Made by a program: the position numbers and the translations under genes. Positions 1 through 8,118 of a stretch of DNA of 64,000 nt are shown here, one piece after another. Where the stretch lies: assembly GCA_021776115.1 (NCBI GenBank), contig JAJFGN010000039.1:62001-126000 (forward strand), read 5' to 3'. Each line of letters starts with the position of its first letter. The stretch's first letter is position 1. This DNA comes from Kiloniellaceae bacterium (GTDB lineage Bacteria > Pseudomonadota > Alphaproteobacteria > Kiloniellales > J153). The notes under the pieces were generated by a model that ran no database searches, was not told the DNA's origin, and was given only the letters and a program-made list of their open reading frames with translations.

Positions 1-309
1 GGCCATTTCGTGCCGCACCGCGACGACACCACACCCTATACCGCGCACCGGCGTTTCGCTGCGTCGATCAATCTCAATGCCGGCGACTACGAGGGCGGTT
101 ATCTGCGCTTTCCCGAATATGGACCACACCTTTACACGGTGGAAACCGGTGGCGCGGTGGTCTTTTCGTGCTCTTTGCTGCATGAGGCGACGCGGATCAC
201 GCGCGGCCGGCGGTTCGTCTTGCTTGGCTTCTATTATTCCGAGAGCGGACAGGCGATCCGGGAAAAACTTCGCTCACGAGACAATTTCGGCGGGCAAGCG
301 GCGCCTTAG
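1..309 (+). CDS. 2-oxoglutarate/Fe(II) oxygenase, C-terminal part
   Basis: The reading frame is already open at base 1 and runs to a TAG, so only the last 102 residues are visible. The fragment carries the metal-binding HxD (His6-Asp8 of the fragment), a distal His near residue 61 in SLLHEATRITRG and the following Arg that would hold 2-oxoglutarate, in a jelly-roll context (GGYLRFPEYG). This is the layout of prolyl-4-hydroxylase-like oxygenases, which hydroxylate a substrate while decarboxylating 2-oxoglutarate. The substrate cannot be told from the fragment. The next gene starts about 240 bases later behind its own leader. Confidence 0.8.
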   Translation, partial: GHFVPHRDDTTPYTAHRRFAASINLNAGDYEGGYLRFPEYGPHLYTVETGGAVVFSCSLLHEATRITRGRRFVLLGFYYSESGQAIREKLRSRDNFGGQAAP

Positions 310-545
310 GACTTCGGAAACATGTTGTGGTAAAAATGCCACGCACGACGTCCATTGGTCTCGCAAATCACCGAGCTAGCTTGACGAACCGGGCATTTAT
401 TGGCCCTTATTCCACCGTGTTTCCTGAGTTTTCAGTTCTTTGACGAGGGGGCACGCCTAATCTGCCAGTGACTGATGCAAACAAGCAGCAGGGGAAGCGG
501 GCAGAACACAAATGCATCTACAGCTGTAGAGAGGCGGAGAAGAAA

Positions 546-1691
546 ATGAGAAAGCAATTACTGCTTGGCACGACGGCCCTGCTGGCCGGTGCTGTGGCCA
601 TGCCGGACTATGTGTCGGCGGAGGAGCCACTGCGCCTGTCGGTTCGGGGCTATAAGAACGAGTACTTCGGCATCGGTAGTGTCGATGACGACACCGACGC
701 CGCAGCCGGTCGGGACACCGGCAACACCTCGCACTTCAGTGACGGCGAAGTTCACTTCAGGGGCGAGACCGCGCTTGATAACGGCCTGACCGTCGGTGTG
801 CAGATCGAACTGGAAGCCAACAATAACGGCGACCAGGTCGACGAAGCCTACACCTACATTTCGGGCAGCTTCGGTAAGGTTATCCTGGGTTCCGAGAACT
901 TGGCTCCCTACCTCACCTTCTGGGGCGTGACCGCGCCAAACGTCGGTGTGCCGATCAACTCGGGCTGGATTTCCGTCTGGGTTCCGAATGGCGGCGTCGC
1001 CACCGGTTTCCGGGTGCCGATGCAGACCACCAACCTGGAGCTGCGCAACGATAACTTCGGGGCGAGCTATCTGTCGCCGCGCTTTGCCGGCTTCCAGTTC
1101 ACGGCCGGCTACGCGCCGACTTCGGCTGGTGGGTCCAACTCGGGCGATCCGAAGAACGGCTTTACCGACAAGAACACCGAGAACAGCAATATCATTGCTG
1201 TCGGCGGTAACTTTAAGGAAAGCTTCAGCGGCGTCGATGTCGGTGTCGCGGTCGGCTACAACCGGGCCACGGTCAGCGATAACGCCGAAGCGGCTGGTGC
1301 GGACGATCCGCAGCAGATCAAGGTTGGCGCCAGTATCGGTGTCGCCGGCTTCACGATCGCCGGTTCCTACGCCAATGAGTTCGAGGGTCAGACCAACGCG
1401 ACCAACACGAACTCGACCGAAGGCCAGGCCTTCGACGTTGGCGTCAGCTACGGTATGGGCCCGTGGGGCGTTAGCGGGACCTATTTCCAAGGCCAGACCG
1501 AGCAGACCATCGCCGTTGGCGCGGACGACGAAGTCTTCGCCATTGTCGGCGCCGTGTCCTACGCCCTCGGGCCGGGAATCACGACCTCCTTCTCGGTCAT
1601 CCACGCCGAGTGGGAGAGCGAGGACGGCAGTGCCGCGCAACAGGACTCCGAAGGCACCATGGGCATTCTTGGCCTAGCCGTCGGCTTCTGA
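546..1691 (+). CDS. Outer-membrane general porin
   Basis: A 381-residue protein starting MRKQLLLGTTALLAGAVA, a signal peptide probably cleaved after VSA near residue 25. The body is rich in Gly/Asn/Asp with alternating hydrophobic residues, as in beta-barrel porins of the Gram-negative Porin_4 type, and the chain ends in Phe (GLAVGF), the usual outer-membrane insertion signal. It should form a passive channel for small solutes. The frame is open from a GTG at 468, but the ATG at 546 is chosen because it follows a GGAG (about 536-539) and begins the signal peptide. A strong terminator follows the stop, so it is monocistronic. Confidence 0.88.
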   Translation: MRKQLLLGTTALLAGAVAMPDYVSAEEPLRLSVRGYKNEYFGIGSVDDDTDAAAGRDTGNTSHFSDGEVHFRGETALDNGLTVGVQIELEANNNGDQVDEAYTYISGSFGKVILGSENLAPYLTFWGVTAPNVGVPINSGWISVWVPNGGVATGFRVPMQTTNLELRNDNFGASYLSPRFAGFQFTAGYAPTSAGGSNSGDPKNGFTDKNTENSNIIAVGGNFKESFSGVDVGVAVGYNRATVSDNAEAAGADDPQQIKVGASIGVAGFTIAGSYANEFEGQTNATNTNSTEGQAFDVGVSYGMGPWGVSGTYFQGQTEQTIAVGADDEVFAIVGAVSYALGPGITTSFSVIHAEWESEDGSAAQQDSEGTMGILGLAVGF

Positions 1692-1711
1692 TTTTTCAGA
1701 CTCTTCGGTTT

Positions 1712-1744
1712 GAAGGGGGCGGAATTTCCGCCCCCTTCTCTTTT
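1712..1744 (+). terminator. Rho-independent terminator of the porin gene
   Basis: Perfect 13-bp GC-rich stem, arms 1712-1724 and 1726-1738, followed by TCTTTT. It lies 20 bases after the porin stop codon on the same strand. Confidence 0.9.
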
Positions 1745-1806
1745 GCGCCGAATTCCGGCGCCGCGCGGCTTGCCTTGCGGCGTATGGCAGTGCTAGTGGA
1801 TGTGCC

Positions 1807-1830
1807 GCGCCTCGCACGCACTCGAGGCGC
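1807..1830. other. Hairpin in porin-sulfotransferase spacer
   Basis: Stem arms GCGCCTCG (1807-1814) and CGAGGCGC (1823-1830) with an 8-base loop. Part of the 424-base gene-free stretch 1692-2115, which otherwise holds the porin terminator, a short GC-rich hairpin at 1745-1761 and the palindromic element at 1871-2036. No coding signal was seen there. Confidence 0.4.
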
Positions 1831-1870
1831 TAGTGTTGTGAATCTGAAGTTCGCGTCATAATTCATTGTT

Positions 1871-2036
1871 GTCATCCCGGACGTTAGGCGAGCCCGAAAA
1901 TCCTAGGATTTACGGGTGGCGAGCCTTACGATCCGGAATCTTCGGGTGGACCGAGTCTGGCCGTCGCCAAAGATCCCGGATCACTGACTTTCCTTGCCAA
2001 ACCATAGGTTTGGAGGAAAGTCGCGTCCGGGATGAC
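1871..2036. repeat. Palindromic extragenic element, about 166 bp
   Basis: Bounded by 13-bp perfect inverted arms, GTCATCCCGGACG at 1871-1883 and its complement at 2024-2036. Inside are further nested palindromes: AAATCCTAGGATTT near 1894-1910 and a long hairpin at 1986-2022 (outer GACTTTCC / GGAAAGTC, inner CCAAACC / GGTTTGG). Nothing codes. The nested design is that of a non-autonomous mobile palindrome (MITE-like). Only one copy is in this window, so repetitiveness is inferred. Confidence 0.6.
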
Positions 2037-2115
2037 GGTGAGAACTTAAGGCAACGGATCTCAGTTCCACCACACTAGGACCGAATAACATTTCAGCAAG
2101 AGCGGAATACGCGCC

Positions 2116-2967
2116 GTGCCCGGAATCCTGTGGCTCGCCTCCTATCCAAAGTCGGGCAATACCTGGTTGCGGGCTTATCTCGCAAATTTGTTCCGCAATC
2201 CCGCCCGCCCGATTCCCATCAACGAGTTGCCAAATCACGCTTTCGGCGACAACTTCCTGATTCACTACGAGCAATTCACGGGAAAAAAGGCAGAGGAACT
2301 CGGCCCCGAAGAGATCGCCGGCTTGCGCCCCAAGGTCCATGAATGGATCGCCTATTCGAAGTCCGACACGGTCATGGTCAAGACGCACAGCGCCTGCATC
2401 GTGGCCGGCGGCGTGCCCCTGATCACGCCGGCCGCGACCGCGGGCGCGATCTATGTCATACGCAACCCGCTCGATGTGGTTTTGTCCTTCGCGAACCACT
2501 ACCAAACCGACACCGATTCCGCGATCGACATGATGTGCGCCGAGCGCTGCGTGATGCCACCGGTTCCCGGTCAGCTCGAGCAAGTTTTGCTCGATTGGTC
2601 GGGCCATGTGCGCTCCTGGATCGAGGCGCCGGACATGAACCTGCACGTCATGCGTTATGAAGACATGTCCCGCACTCCCTACAAGACCTTCGCCGCTCTA
2701 TCCCGGTTTCTCGGCTTGCCGGAGGAAAAAGACAGGATCCGCCGCGCGATCCGGTTCAGCTCGTTCAAGGAAATGAAAAAGCAGGAAAAAGCCGGGGGCT
2801 TCGTCGAGGCACGCCCGGATGGCAAGGCGAAATTCTTTCGCGAGGGAAAGACCGGCAGTTGGCGCGCGGATCTGACCGAAAGCCAAATCGCGAAAATTAT
2901 CGAGGCGCATCGGGAGATCATGACCAAGTTCGGTTATGTGTCGCCGGACGGAGCGCCGATTGAGTGA
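2116..2967 (+). CDS. PAPS-dependent sulfotransferase domain protein
   Basis: A 283-residue cytosolic protein with the three landmarks of sulfotransferases: the 5'-phosphosulfate loop SYPKSGNTWLRAYL at residues 8-21, the 3'-phosphate strand/helix VIRNPLDVVLSFANHY near 117-132, and the C-terminal GKTGSWRADLT loop. It should transfer sulfate from PAPS to an alcohol or amine; the acceptor is unknown. The start is the GTG at 2116, because the first motif follows at once. No PAPS-synthesis gene is adjacent. A formylglycine-type sulfatase lies 27 kb away, but no functional link is shown. Confidence 0.88.
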   Translation: MPGILWLASYPKSGNTWLRAYLANLFRNPARPIPINELPNHAFGDNFLIHYEQFTGKKAEELGPEEIAGLRPKVHEWIAYSKSDTVMVKTHSACIVAGGVPLITPAATAGAIYVIRNPLDVVLSFANHYQTDTDSAIDMMCAERCVMPPVPGQLEQVLLDWSGHVRSWIEAPDMNLHVMRYEDMSRTPYKTFAALSRFLGLPEEKDRIRRAIRFSSFKEMKKQEKAGGFVEARPDGKAKFFREGKTGSWRADLTESQIAKIIEAHREIMTKFGYVSPDGAPIE

Positions 2968-3000
2968 CGTTCAGGCGGTGCGCCTAAGAAGAAAAATTCG

Positions 3001-3068
3001 AACCACGAAGACACAAAGGACACGAAGGAAAATAGATTCTTCTTCGTGTCCTTTGTGTCTTCGTGGTT
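3001..3068. repeat. Long perfect hairpin repeat (CCACGAAGACACAAAG type)
   Basis: Two perfect 27-bp complementary arms (3001-3027 and 3042-3068) enclose a 14-base loop. The arms are purine-biased on one side and begin AACCACGAAGACAC. It lies between the sulfotransferase stop and yggS, which run in the same direction, so its transcript would fold into a very stable stem able to act as a terminator or 3'-end protector. The hairpin at 24963-25034 has a related arm sequence. Confidence 0.85.
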
Positions 3069-3103
3069 GATTGACTTTTGGTAACACGGTACGGGCGCCA
3101 AGA

Positions 3104-3790
3104 ATGACTGCACCCAATCCCGAATCCATCGCCGCTAATTTGACCGAGGTGCGCGCTCGCATTGCCACGGCTGCGCGCGCCGCCGGGCGCGATCTAGCCG
3201 GCATTGCGCTGGTCGCAGTTGGCAAGACCCACGGCGCGGACGCCATCGAGGCCGCGCTTGACGCCGGTCAGCGGAATTTTGGCGAAAACCGGGTCCAAGA
3301 GGCCCAAGGCAAGTTCCCGCGCTTGAAAACCGCGCACCCCGATCTGGTTCTGCACCTGATCGGCCCGTTGCAAACCAATAAGGTGCGGGACGCCGTGGCC
3401 CTATTCGACGTCATCGAAACCTTGGACCGGCCAAAACTGGCGCGGGCTCTGGCCAAGGAGACGGCCGAAACCGGCCGGCAGCTAGAATATTTCGTCCAAG
3501 TGAACACGGGAGAGGAGCCGCAAAAGGCTGGCGTATTGCCGCGTGAGGCCGATGACTTCGTCGCCTTCGCGCGCGAGGAGCTCGGTCTGCGGGTGACCGG
3601 CCTGATGTGCATTCCGCCGTTGGACGAGGAGCCGGCCTTGCACTTTGCCCTCCTGGCCGGCATGGCGGAGCGCAACAAACTGCCGCACCTGTCCATGGGC
3701 ATGAGTGCGGACTTCGAGACGGCGATCCGTTTTGGCGCGACGCACGTGCGTGTTGGCACCGCGATCTTCGGCGCGCGGGAACCGCGATGA
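3104..3790 (+). CDS. yggS: YggS family PLP homeostasis protein
   Basis: 228 residues, usual for the family. The PLP-binding lysine sits in LVAVGKTHG near residue 35, followed by GQRNFGENRVQEAQGKFP, LHLIGPLQTNK and the C-terminal SMGMSADFETAIRFGATHVRVGTAIFG, all hallmarks of YggS/PROSC. The protein is a single-domain fold-type III PLP carrier that keeps free pyridoxal phosphate and amino-acid pools in balance. The ATG at 3104 is preferred over an upstream alternative because family homology starts here. A 23-bp tandem duplication covers its stop codon and the start of the next gene. Confidence 0.93.
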   Translation: MTAPNPESIAANLTEVRARIATAARAAGRDLAGIALVAVGKTHGADAIEAALDAGQRNFGENRVQEAQGKFPRLKTAHPDLVLHLIGPLQTNKVRDAVALFDVIETLDRPKLARALAKETAETGRQLEYFVQVNTGEEPQKAGVLPREADDFVAFAREELGLRVTGLMCIPPLDEEPALHFALLAGMAERNKLPHLSMGMSADFETAIRFGATHVRVGTAIFGAREPR

Positions 3791-3819
3791 GCGCCCCACG
3801 GGAACCGCGATGAGCGCCC
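3777..3819 (+). repeat. Tandem duplication over a stop/start junction, period 23 bp
   Basis: GGGAACCGCGATGAGCGCCC occurs at 3777-3796 and again at 3800-3819. Each copy contains ATGA. The first ATGA carries the yggS stop; the second carries the ATG used by the HAD gene. An ATG in the first copy opens only a nine-codon frame ending at the second copy, so the duplication appears to have moved an original ATGA overlap apart. Confidence 0.85.
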
Positions 3820-4445
3820 GCATCGATGCCGTCATCTTCGACCTGGACGGCGTCTTGTGCGACTACGATTTTGCCGCCCGCCTGGATCATATGGCGCGCC
3901 TTAGCGGGCGGGCGGCCCCCGATATCCGCGCTGAAATTTTCGAATCCGGCTGGGACGACTTGAGCGATCGGGGCGAGATCGATACCGCGGCGTATCTGGC
4001 CGGCTGCGTCGCGCGCCTCGGCGTCGAAATGTCGGGCGCCGATTGGCTTAAGGCGCGCGCCGCCGCCATGACGGCGCGCCAGGACGTGCTCGCGATCGCC
4101 CGGTCCTTGGCGGCGCGCTTGCCGGTCGCGGTCTTCACCAACAACAACCGGCTCTTGGCCGAAAACCTGTCCGAGATCTTGCCCCAGGTGCCGGAGATAT
4201 TTGGCGCGCATGTCTATTTCTCCGCCGACTTGGGGCACGCCAAGCCCGATCCGGCGGCCTATCTAGCCGTTATGGCGCGGCTGGGCGTGGCGGACCCTGG
4301 ACGCACGCTCTTCATCGACGACCAGATGGATTACGTTGCCGGCGCGAAGCAGGCCGGTTTGAAGACTCACCTCTTCAGGGACGCGGGCGCGCTGCGTGCT
4401 GACCTAGTTGCTTTAATGGGTCAGGCTTGGCCGTCATCCAGGTAA
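3810..4445 (+). CDS. HAD superfamily hydrolase (subfamily IA)
   Basis: 211 residues with all four HAD motifs: FDLDGVLCDYDF (nucleophile and acid Asp, residues 9-20), VFTNNN (motif II), KPDPAAY (motif III lysine) and LFIDDQMDYV (motif IV). An alpha-helical cap follows motif I, as in YihX/glucose-1-phosphate-phosphatase-like members. It is a probable cytosolic phosphatase of unknown substrate. It follows yggS in one transcript. The start is at 3810, since upstream frame gives no HAD homology. Its 3' end overlaps the convergent PhyH gene by 25 bases. Confidence 0.88.
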   Translation: MSARIDAVIFDLDGVLCDYDFAARLDHMARLSGRAAPDIRAEIFESGWDDLSDRGEIDTAAYLAGCVARLGVEMSGADWLKARAAAMTARQDVLAIARSLAARLPVAVFTNNNRLLAENLSEILPQVPEIFGAHVYFSADLGHAKPDPAAYLAVMARLGVADPGRTLFIDDQMDYVAGAKQAGLKTHLFRDAGALRADLVALMGQAWPSSR

Positions 4446-5311
4446 AAGGGTCCGGGCCGGGAATGCAATTCCTCGTAATGGACGAGCGCCGGTTCCCCTA
4501 GGGTGCAAGCGTCACCGTCCCGCCAGGCCCATTCGCCCCGGTCGCAATTCGCCGCCGTCACATACCCGTTGAGATAGGCTCGCCGGTCGATAGGCGCGTT
4601 GTTGGGTCCGCTGCCATGAATAGTGCACAGATGCCAGAAGGCGAGGTCGCCGGGGGCGAGCTCCAGATGGACCAGTTTGCCGGGATCCAACCCCAGGGCC
4701 AACAGATCGGTTTCACTCATGTCCGCGTCCATGATGCGCCCGCGTTCGGGGAAGGCGAGCGGACCGAGCTTATGGCTGCCGGGATAGACCGTCAGGCCAC
4801 CGTTGTCTGGGCCCTGGGGATCGACGGCAATCATGGTCTGGATATAGGAATTCCCGGCGTCGCGGTAGGCCGCGGCGGGCCGGCGAAAGTGGATATCCTG
4901 GTGGTATCCGAAATCGACCTTGGCCGCTCCCGGGGGCTTCCAGTGCATCTGATTGATGATCTGTTTCAGATCCCGGCCAATGAGCGGCGCCAGGATGTTA
5001 AGTAGACGCCCATCGGTCCGATAGGCCGCCAGGACCGGGTCGATATAGGCCGGCCATTGAACGAAACGCACGATGCGATCCAGAGCAGGGTCGGGCGCGA
5101 TCTGAAAAAAAACGTTCCGGTCCCGGTACGACGCTTGATGGGCAAGGCCTTGGGTATAGATCCGGTCGAAGGCTTCGGCGAGGGCCGTGACATCCTTGGG
5201 GCCGAAGACTCCCCTGACCACGGCATAGCCCAGCTCGCGGTATTGCGCCAAGGCGTCAGCAGACGCCTTGGCGTTTGAGACCTTCGCGGTTTCCCGCACA
5301 TCATCGGGCAC
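4421..5311 (-). CDS. Phytanoyl-CoA dioxygenase (PhyH) family protein
   Basis: 296 residues with the PhyH arrangement of a non-haem Fe(II)/2-oxoglutarate oxygenase: HQDIHF supplies the HxD pair (around residues 138-140), NGGLTVYPGSHKLG is the conserved strand, and HGSGPNNAPIDRRAYL supplies the distal His and the 2-oxoglutarate Arg. Such enzymes hydroxylate lipids, compatible solutes or natural products; the substrate is not predictable here. The start is a GTG, with no ATG nearby in frame. The gene converges on, and slightly overlaps, the HAD hydrolase. Confidence 0.87.
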   Translation of the reverse strand: MPDDVRETAKVSNAKASADALAQYRELGYAVVRGVFGPKDVTALAEAFDRIYTQGLAHQASYRDRNVFFQIAPDPALDRIVRFVQWPAYIDPVLAAYRTDGRLLNILAPLIGRDLKQIINQMHWKPPGAAKVDFGYHQDIHFRRPAAAYRDAGNSYIQTMIAVDPQGPDNGGLTVYPGSHKLGPLAFPERGRIMDADMSETDLLALGLDPGKLVHLELAPGDLAFWHLCTIHGSGPNNAPIDRRAYLNGYVTAANCDRGEWAWRDGDACTLGEPALVHYEELHSRPGPFYLDDGQA

Positions 5312-5432
5312 TTAGGGGTCCCTCTCGGTCGTCTAGCCAGTGTTGCTGGAGACCTATACTGCCTCAATACCCCCAAATTCTCGCTAACGAGAGCCCTATA
5401 CGTTCGCTGAATTCCGGGCCGCGTCCCGCGCG

Positions 5433-5858
5433 CTACACCTGAATCGCGCTTAGCCAGACGTCGTGCTTGTTGCACATGCTGACCGCGTAAACCGCGTTCT
5501 GCAGATTCTTGATATCGTGATCGGTGATCGGCGTGTCTTTTTCCGGATCGAACAAAACTTCGCGGACGAACTGGAAATTCTCGTCCAGAATCATGTGCTT
5601 AACGATGTAGTGAACCCAGCCGTCCATGGGGTGCGGCGTGGTGACCTGTATGGTTCCGCCATTTCGCTCGATGCGCGGGCTATGGCCTTTCGCCTTCTTG
5701 GCCCAACGCCCAGGGGATTCCAGGGTGTAGTAGAGTCCGCCCGCCAGGGGTGTTTTGAAAGGATCGAAGCTGGTTGCTGCAGCCTGCGCTGCGCGTGGCA
5801 CGACGATGCCGGCGGCGGTCCCGACTAGGCCAAGGCGAACAAAGTGACGACGATTCAT
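5433..5858 (-). CDS. Tat-exported superoxide-reductase-like (desulfoferrodoxin/neelaredoxin) protein
   Basis: 141 residues. The N-terminus (MNRRHFVRLGLVGTAAG) is a twin-arginine signal, so the mature protein should be periplasmic. The mature part has the Fe(His)4Cys ligand set of the SORL domain: GHSP (His59), HPMDGWVH (His76, His83) and CNKH (Cys129, His132), with Lys57 near the first ligand. There is no N-terminal Cys4 rubredoxin-like centre, so it resembles neelaredoxin. SOR reduces superoxide to peroxide without making oxygen. The ATG at 5858 is preferred: it follows GGGAG and begins the signal; an earlier in-frame ATG at 5951 adds non-homologous residues. Confidence 0.8.
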   Translation of the reverse strand: MNRRHFVRLGLVGTAAGIVVPRAAQAAATSFDPFKTPLAGGLYYTLESPGRWAKKAKGHSPRIERNGGTIQVTTPHPMDGWVHYIVKHMILDENFQFVREVLFDPEKDTPITDHDIKNLQNAVYAVSMCNKHDVWLSAIQV

Positions 5859-6090
5859 GAACGATCTCCCATTTTCGCGAATTCGCTGATCCATTGGTTG
5901 AGGCGGTTCCAAGGCGTAAAGCCAGCGCCGGACCCCAACACCTCGCATCATGTCCTAGTGTGAAACCGCGTGCAACGAACAGTCGCCGCGCCTGTCCCAG
6001 CAAAAAGTGGGATAGCACAGGCTGTGCTCACCAATCGAATTTGTGGTATCGGAGCCACGAGAATCATGTGGCAAAGCGATTCCGGGCAAT

Positions 6091-6166
<76 letters not shown>

Positions 6167-6445
6167 ATCGTGGCCTAAAGGCCGGGCATCCACGTGGCAT
6201 GAAAAGCGCACGGCGGCCCGGTCAGGCGGGCGGATAATGAGAACATGCGCCCCGTCGTGTCAAGCGCGCCAAACCCTCGATCAAAGGAAACTCTTGCCAC
6301 CCTGAAGCGGTAAAATTCCGCGGTCCACCCGGTCCGCCCCTACGTGCCGTGCGGCTTGTCTCGCTCCGCCCGCGCCGCTAGGCTAGCCGCCGTTCCGACG
6401 GGGCGCTTACCGCCCGCGCCCCAACTCACTTCGATAGGCGATGCG

Positions 6446-6754
6446 ATGATCATTCTAGGCCCGCTTTTGAGCATTCTGATTATCGCCATCGACCTTTATG
6501 TCTGGGCAATTATCATCTCGGCGGTGCTGACCTGGTTGGTCCACTTCGGCGTGGTGAACACGCGCAATCAATTCGTTTCCATGGTCGGCGAGTTTCTTTG
6601 GCGTTTGACCGAGCCGGCATTGCGGCCGATCCGTCGTTTCGTGCCCAATCTGGGTGGGATGGACATTTCGCCGGTGGTTCTGATCCTGCTGCTAATTTTC
6701 GTGAAGATGGTGATCGGCAACGTTCATCTGTCCTTGATGCGTGCCAGCTATTGA
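6446..6754 (+). CDS. YggT family integral membrane protein
   Basis: 102 residues with two hydrophobic blocks (LLSILIIAIDLYVWAIIISA at residues 6-25 and SPVVLILLLIFVKMVI near 76-91) flanking the conserved EPALRPIRRFVP loop. This is the YggT signature. The family is linked to osmotic or division-site functions, but its molecular role is not settled. ATG 6446 starts the first membrane segment; the upstream open frame is rich in Arg/Pro and not conserved. Its end overlaps the next gene by 14 bases, matching the common yggT-yggU pair. Confidence 0.9.
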   Translation: MIILGPLLSILIIAIDLYVWAIIISAVLTWLVHFGVVNTRNQFVSMVGEFLWRLTEPALRPIRRFVPNLGGMDISPVVLILLLIFVKMVIGNVHLSLMRASY

Positions 6755-7088
6755 GCGCATAGACTCTGCGCCGTTCAAAGCGGCTGAAGGTGGTGTGCGT
6801 GTGGCGTTGCGGGTACAGCCGGGCGCCGGGCGGAACGGCGTCGACGGTGTCGCGGCCGGCGCCGACGGATCGCCGGTCCTGAAGCTTCGGGTGACCGCGC
6901 CGCCCGAGGACGGCAAGGCGAACGCCGCCGTTATCAAGATCTTGGCCAAGGCCTGGAAGGTGCCCAAAGGCAGTATCGAGATCACCGCCGGGGCAGGTGG
7001 CCGGAACAAGACCGTGTTGGTCGCTGGCGATCCCACGGCGCTAATGCGCCGGCTGCGCGATTGGTTGGCCGGGATCGAGGCCTGGTGA
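6741..7088 (+). CDS. UPF0235 / DUF167 family protein (YggU)
   Basis: 115 residues. LRVQPGAGRNGVDGV, LKLRVTAPPEDGKANAAVIKILAKAW and ITAGAGGRNKTVLVAGD form the conserved core of the YggU fold. Biochemical function is unknown. It starts at a GTG inside the end of yggT, so the two are translationally coupled, and folD follows 118 bases downstream on the same strand. Confidence 0.9.
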   Translation: MPAIERIDSAPFKAAEGGVRVALRVQPGAGRNGVDGVAAGADGSPVLKLRVTAPPEDGKANAAVIKILAKAWKVPKGSIEITAGAGGRNKTVLVAGDPTALMRRLRDWLAGIEAW

Positions 7089-7206
7089 GCCATTCGGCCG
7101 TGTCGGTCCGGCATCGATAAGTGGCGGGGCCTGAACGGTGCCGCAGCGGTAGCGATGGCAAGCCTAGATGAGATTGGCGTTGTTTTAGACAAGAGGAAAT
7201 TTTCGA

Positions 7207-8106
7207 ATGTCCGAGGACAAGATTATCGATGGCAAAGCTTTCGCCGCCGGCCTGCGCGAGCGGATTGGGCGCGAGGCCGCCCGGCTCAAGGCGGAACACG
7301 GCCTGGTCCCCGGCTTGGCCGTGGTCCTAGTCGGCGAGAACCCGGCCAGCCAGGTTTATGTCCGCAACAAGGCCCGCCAGACTGCCGAGGCGGGCATGCG
7401 CTCCTTCGAGCACAAGCTGCCGCCCGAGACCAGCCAAGACGAGCTGTTGAATCTGGTCGAGAAGCTCAACAACGATCCCGCCGTGAACGGGATATTGGTT
7501 CAACTGCCCCTACCCGACCAGATCGCCGAGCAGGCGGTGATCGATGCCATCGACCCGGCTAAGGATGTCGATGGTTTCCACGTCATCAATGTCGGCCGTC
7601 TCTCGACCGGCACCACGGGGGCGAGCGCGCCTCTGGTGCCCTGCACGCCGCTCGGCTGTATCATGCTGCTCAAAAACCGTCTGGGCAGTCTGTCCGGCTT
7701 GAACGCCGTTGTGATCGGCCGCTCCAACATCGTCGGCAAGCCGATGGCGCAGCTTCTCATCAAGGAAAGTTGCACGGTGACGGTGGCCCATTCGCGCACG
7801 CGCGATTTGCCGGCGGTGGCGCGCGCCGCCGATATCCTGGTCGCCGCCGTTGGACGGCCGGGAATGATCAAGGCGGACTGGATCAAGCCCGGCGCGACCG
7901 TAATCGATGTCGGCATCAACCGGGTTGAGGGAGAAGGCGGGAAGTCGCGTATCGTCGGCGACGTCGATACCCAAGCCGCCATGGCGGTCGCCGGCGCGAT
8001 CACTCCGGTACCTGGCGGGGTCGGCCCCATGACCATCGCCTGCTTGTTGGCCAACACCCTGACCGCCGCCTGCCGCCAGGCGGGCATCGAGCCCCCGGTG
8101 TTGTAA
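7207..8106 (+). CDS. folD: Bifunctional methylenetetrahydrofolate dehydrogenase/cyclohydrolase
   Basis: 299 residues. Signatures: [17 protein letters not shown] with the catalytic Lys, [33 protein letters not shown] (NADP fold) and the C-terminal [19 protein letters not shown]. The cytosolic enzyme interconverts 5,10-methylene-, 5,10-methenyl- and 10-formyl-tetrahydrofolate and so feeds purine synthesis and initiator-tRNA formylation. GAGGA lies about 10 bases before the ATG. Gene order yggT-yggU-folD suggests a shared transcript. It converges on the DUF218 gene with a 12-base gap. Confidence 0.97.
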   Translation: MSEDKIIDGKAFAAGLRERIGREAARLKAEHGLVPGLAVVLVGENPASQVYVRNKARQTAEAGMRSFEHKLPPETSQDELLNLVEKLNNDPAVNGILVQLPLPDQIAEQAVIDAIDPAKDVDGFHVINVGRLSTGTTGASAPLVPCTPLGCIMLLKNRLGSLSGLNAVVIGRSNIVGKPMAQLLIKESCTVTVAHSRTRDLPAVARAADILVAAVGRPGMIKADWIKPGATVIDVGINRVEGEGGKSRIVGDVDTQAAMAVAGAITPVPGGVGPMTIACLLANTLTAACRQAGIEPPVL

Positions 8107-8118
8107 GACCGGCCGCGA

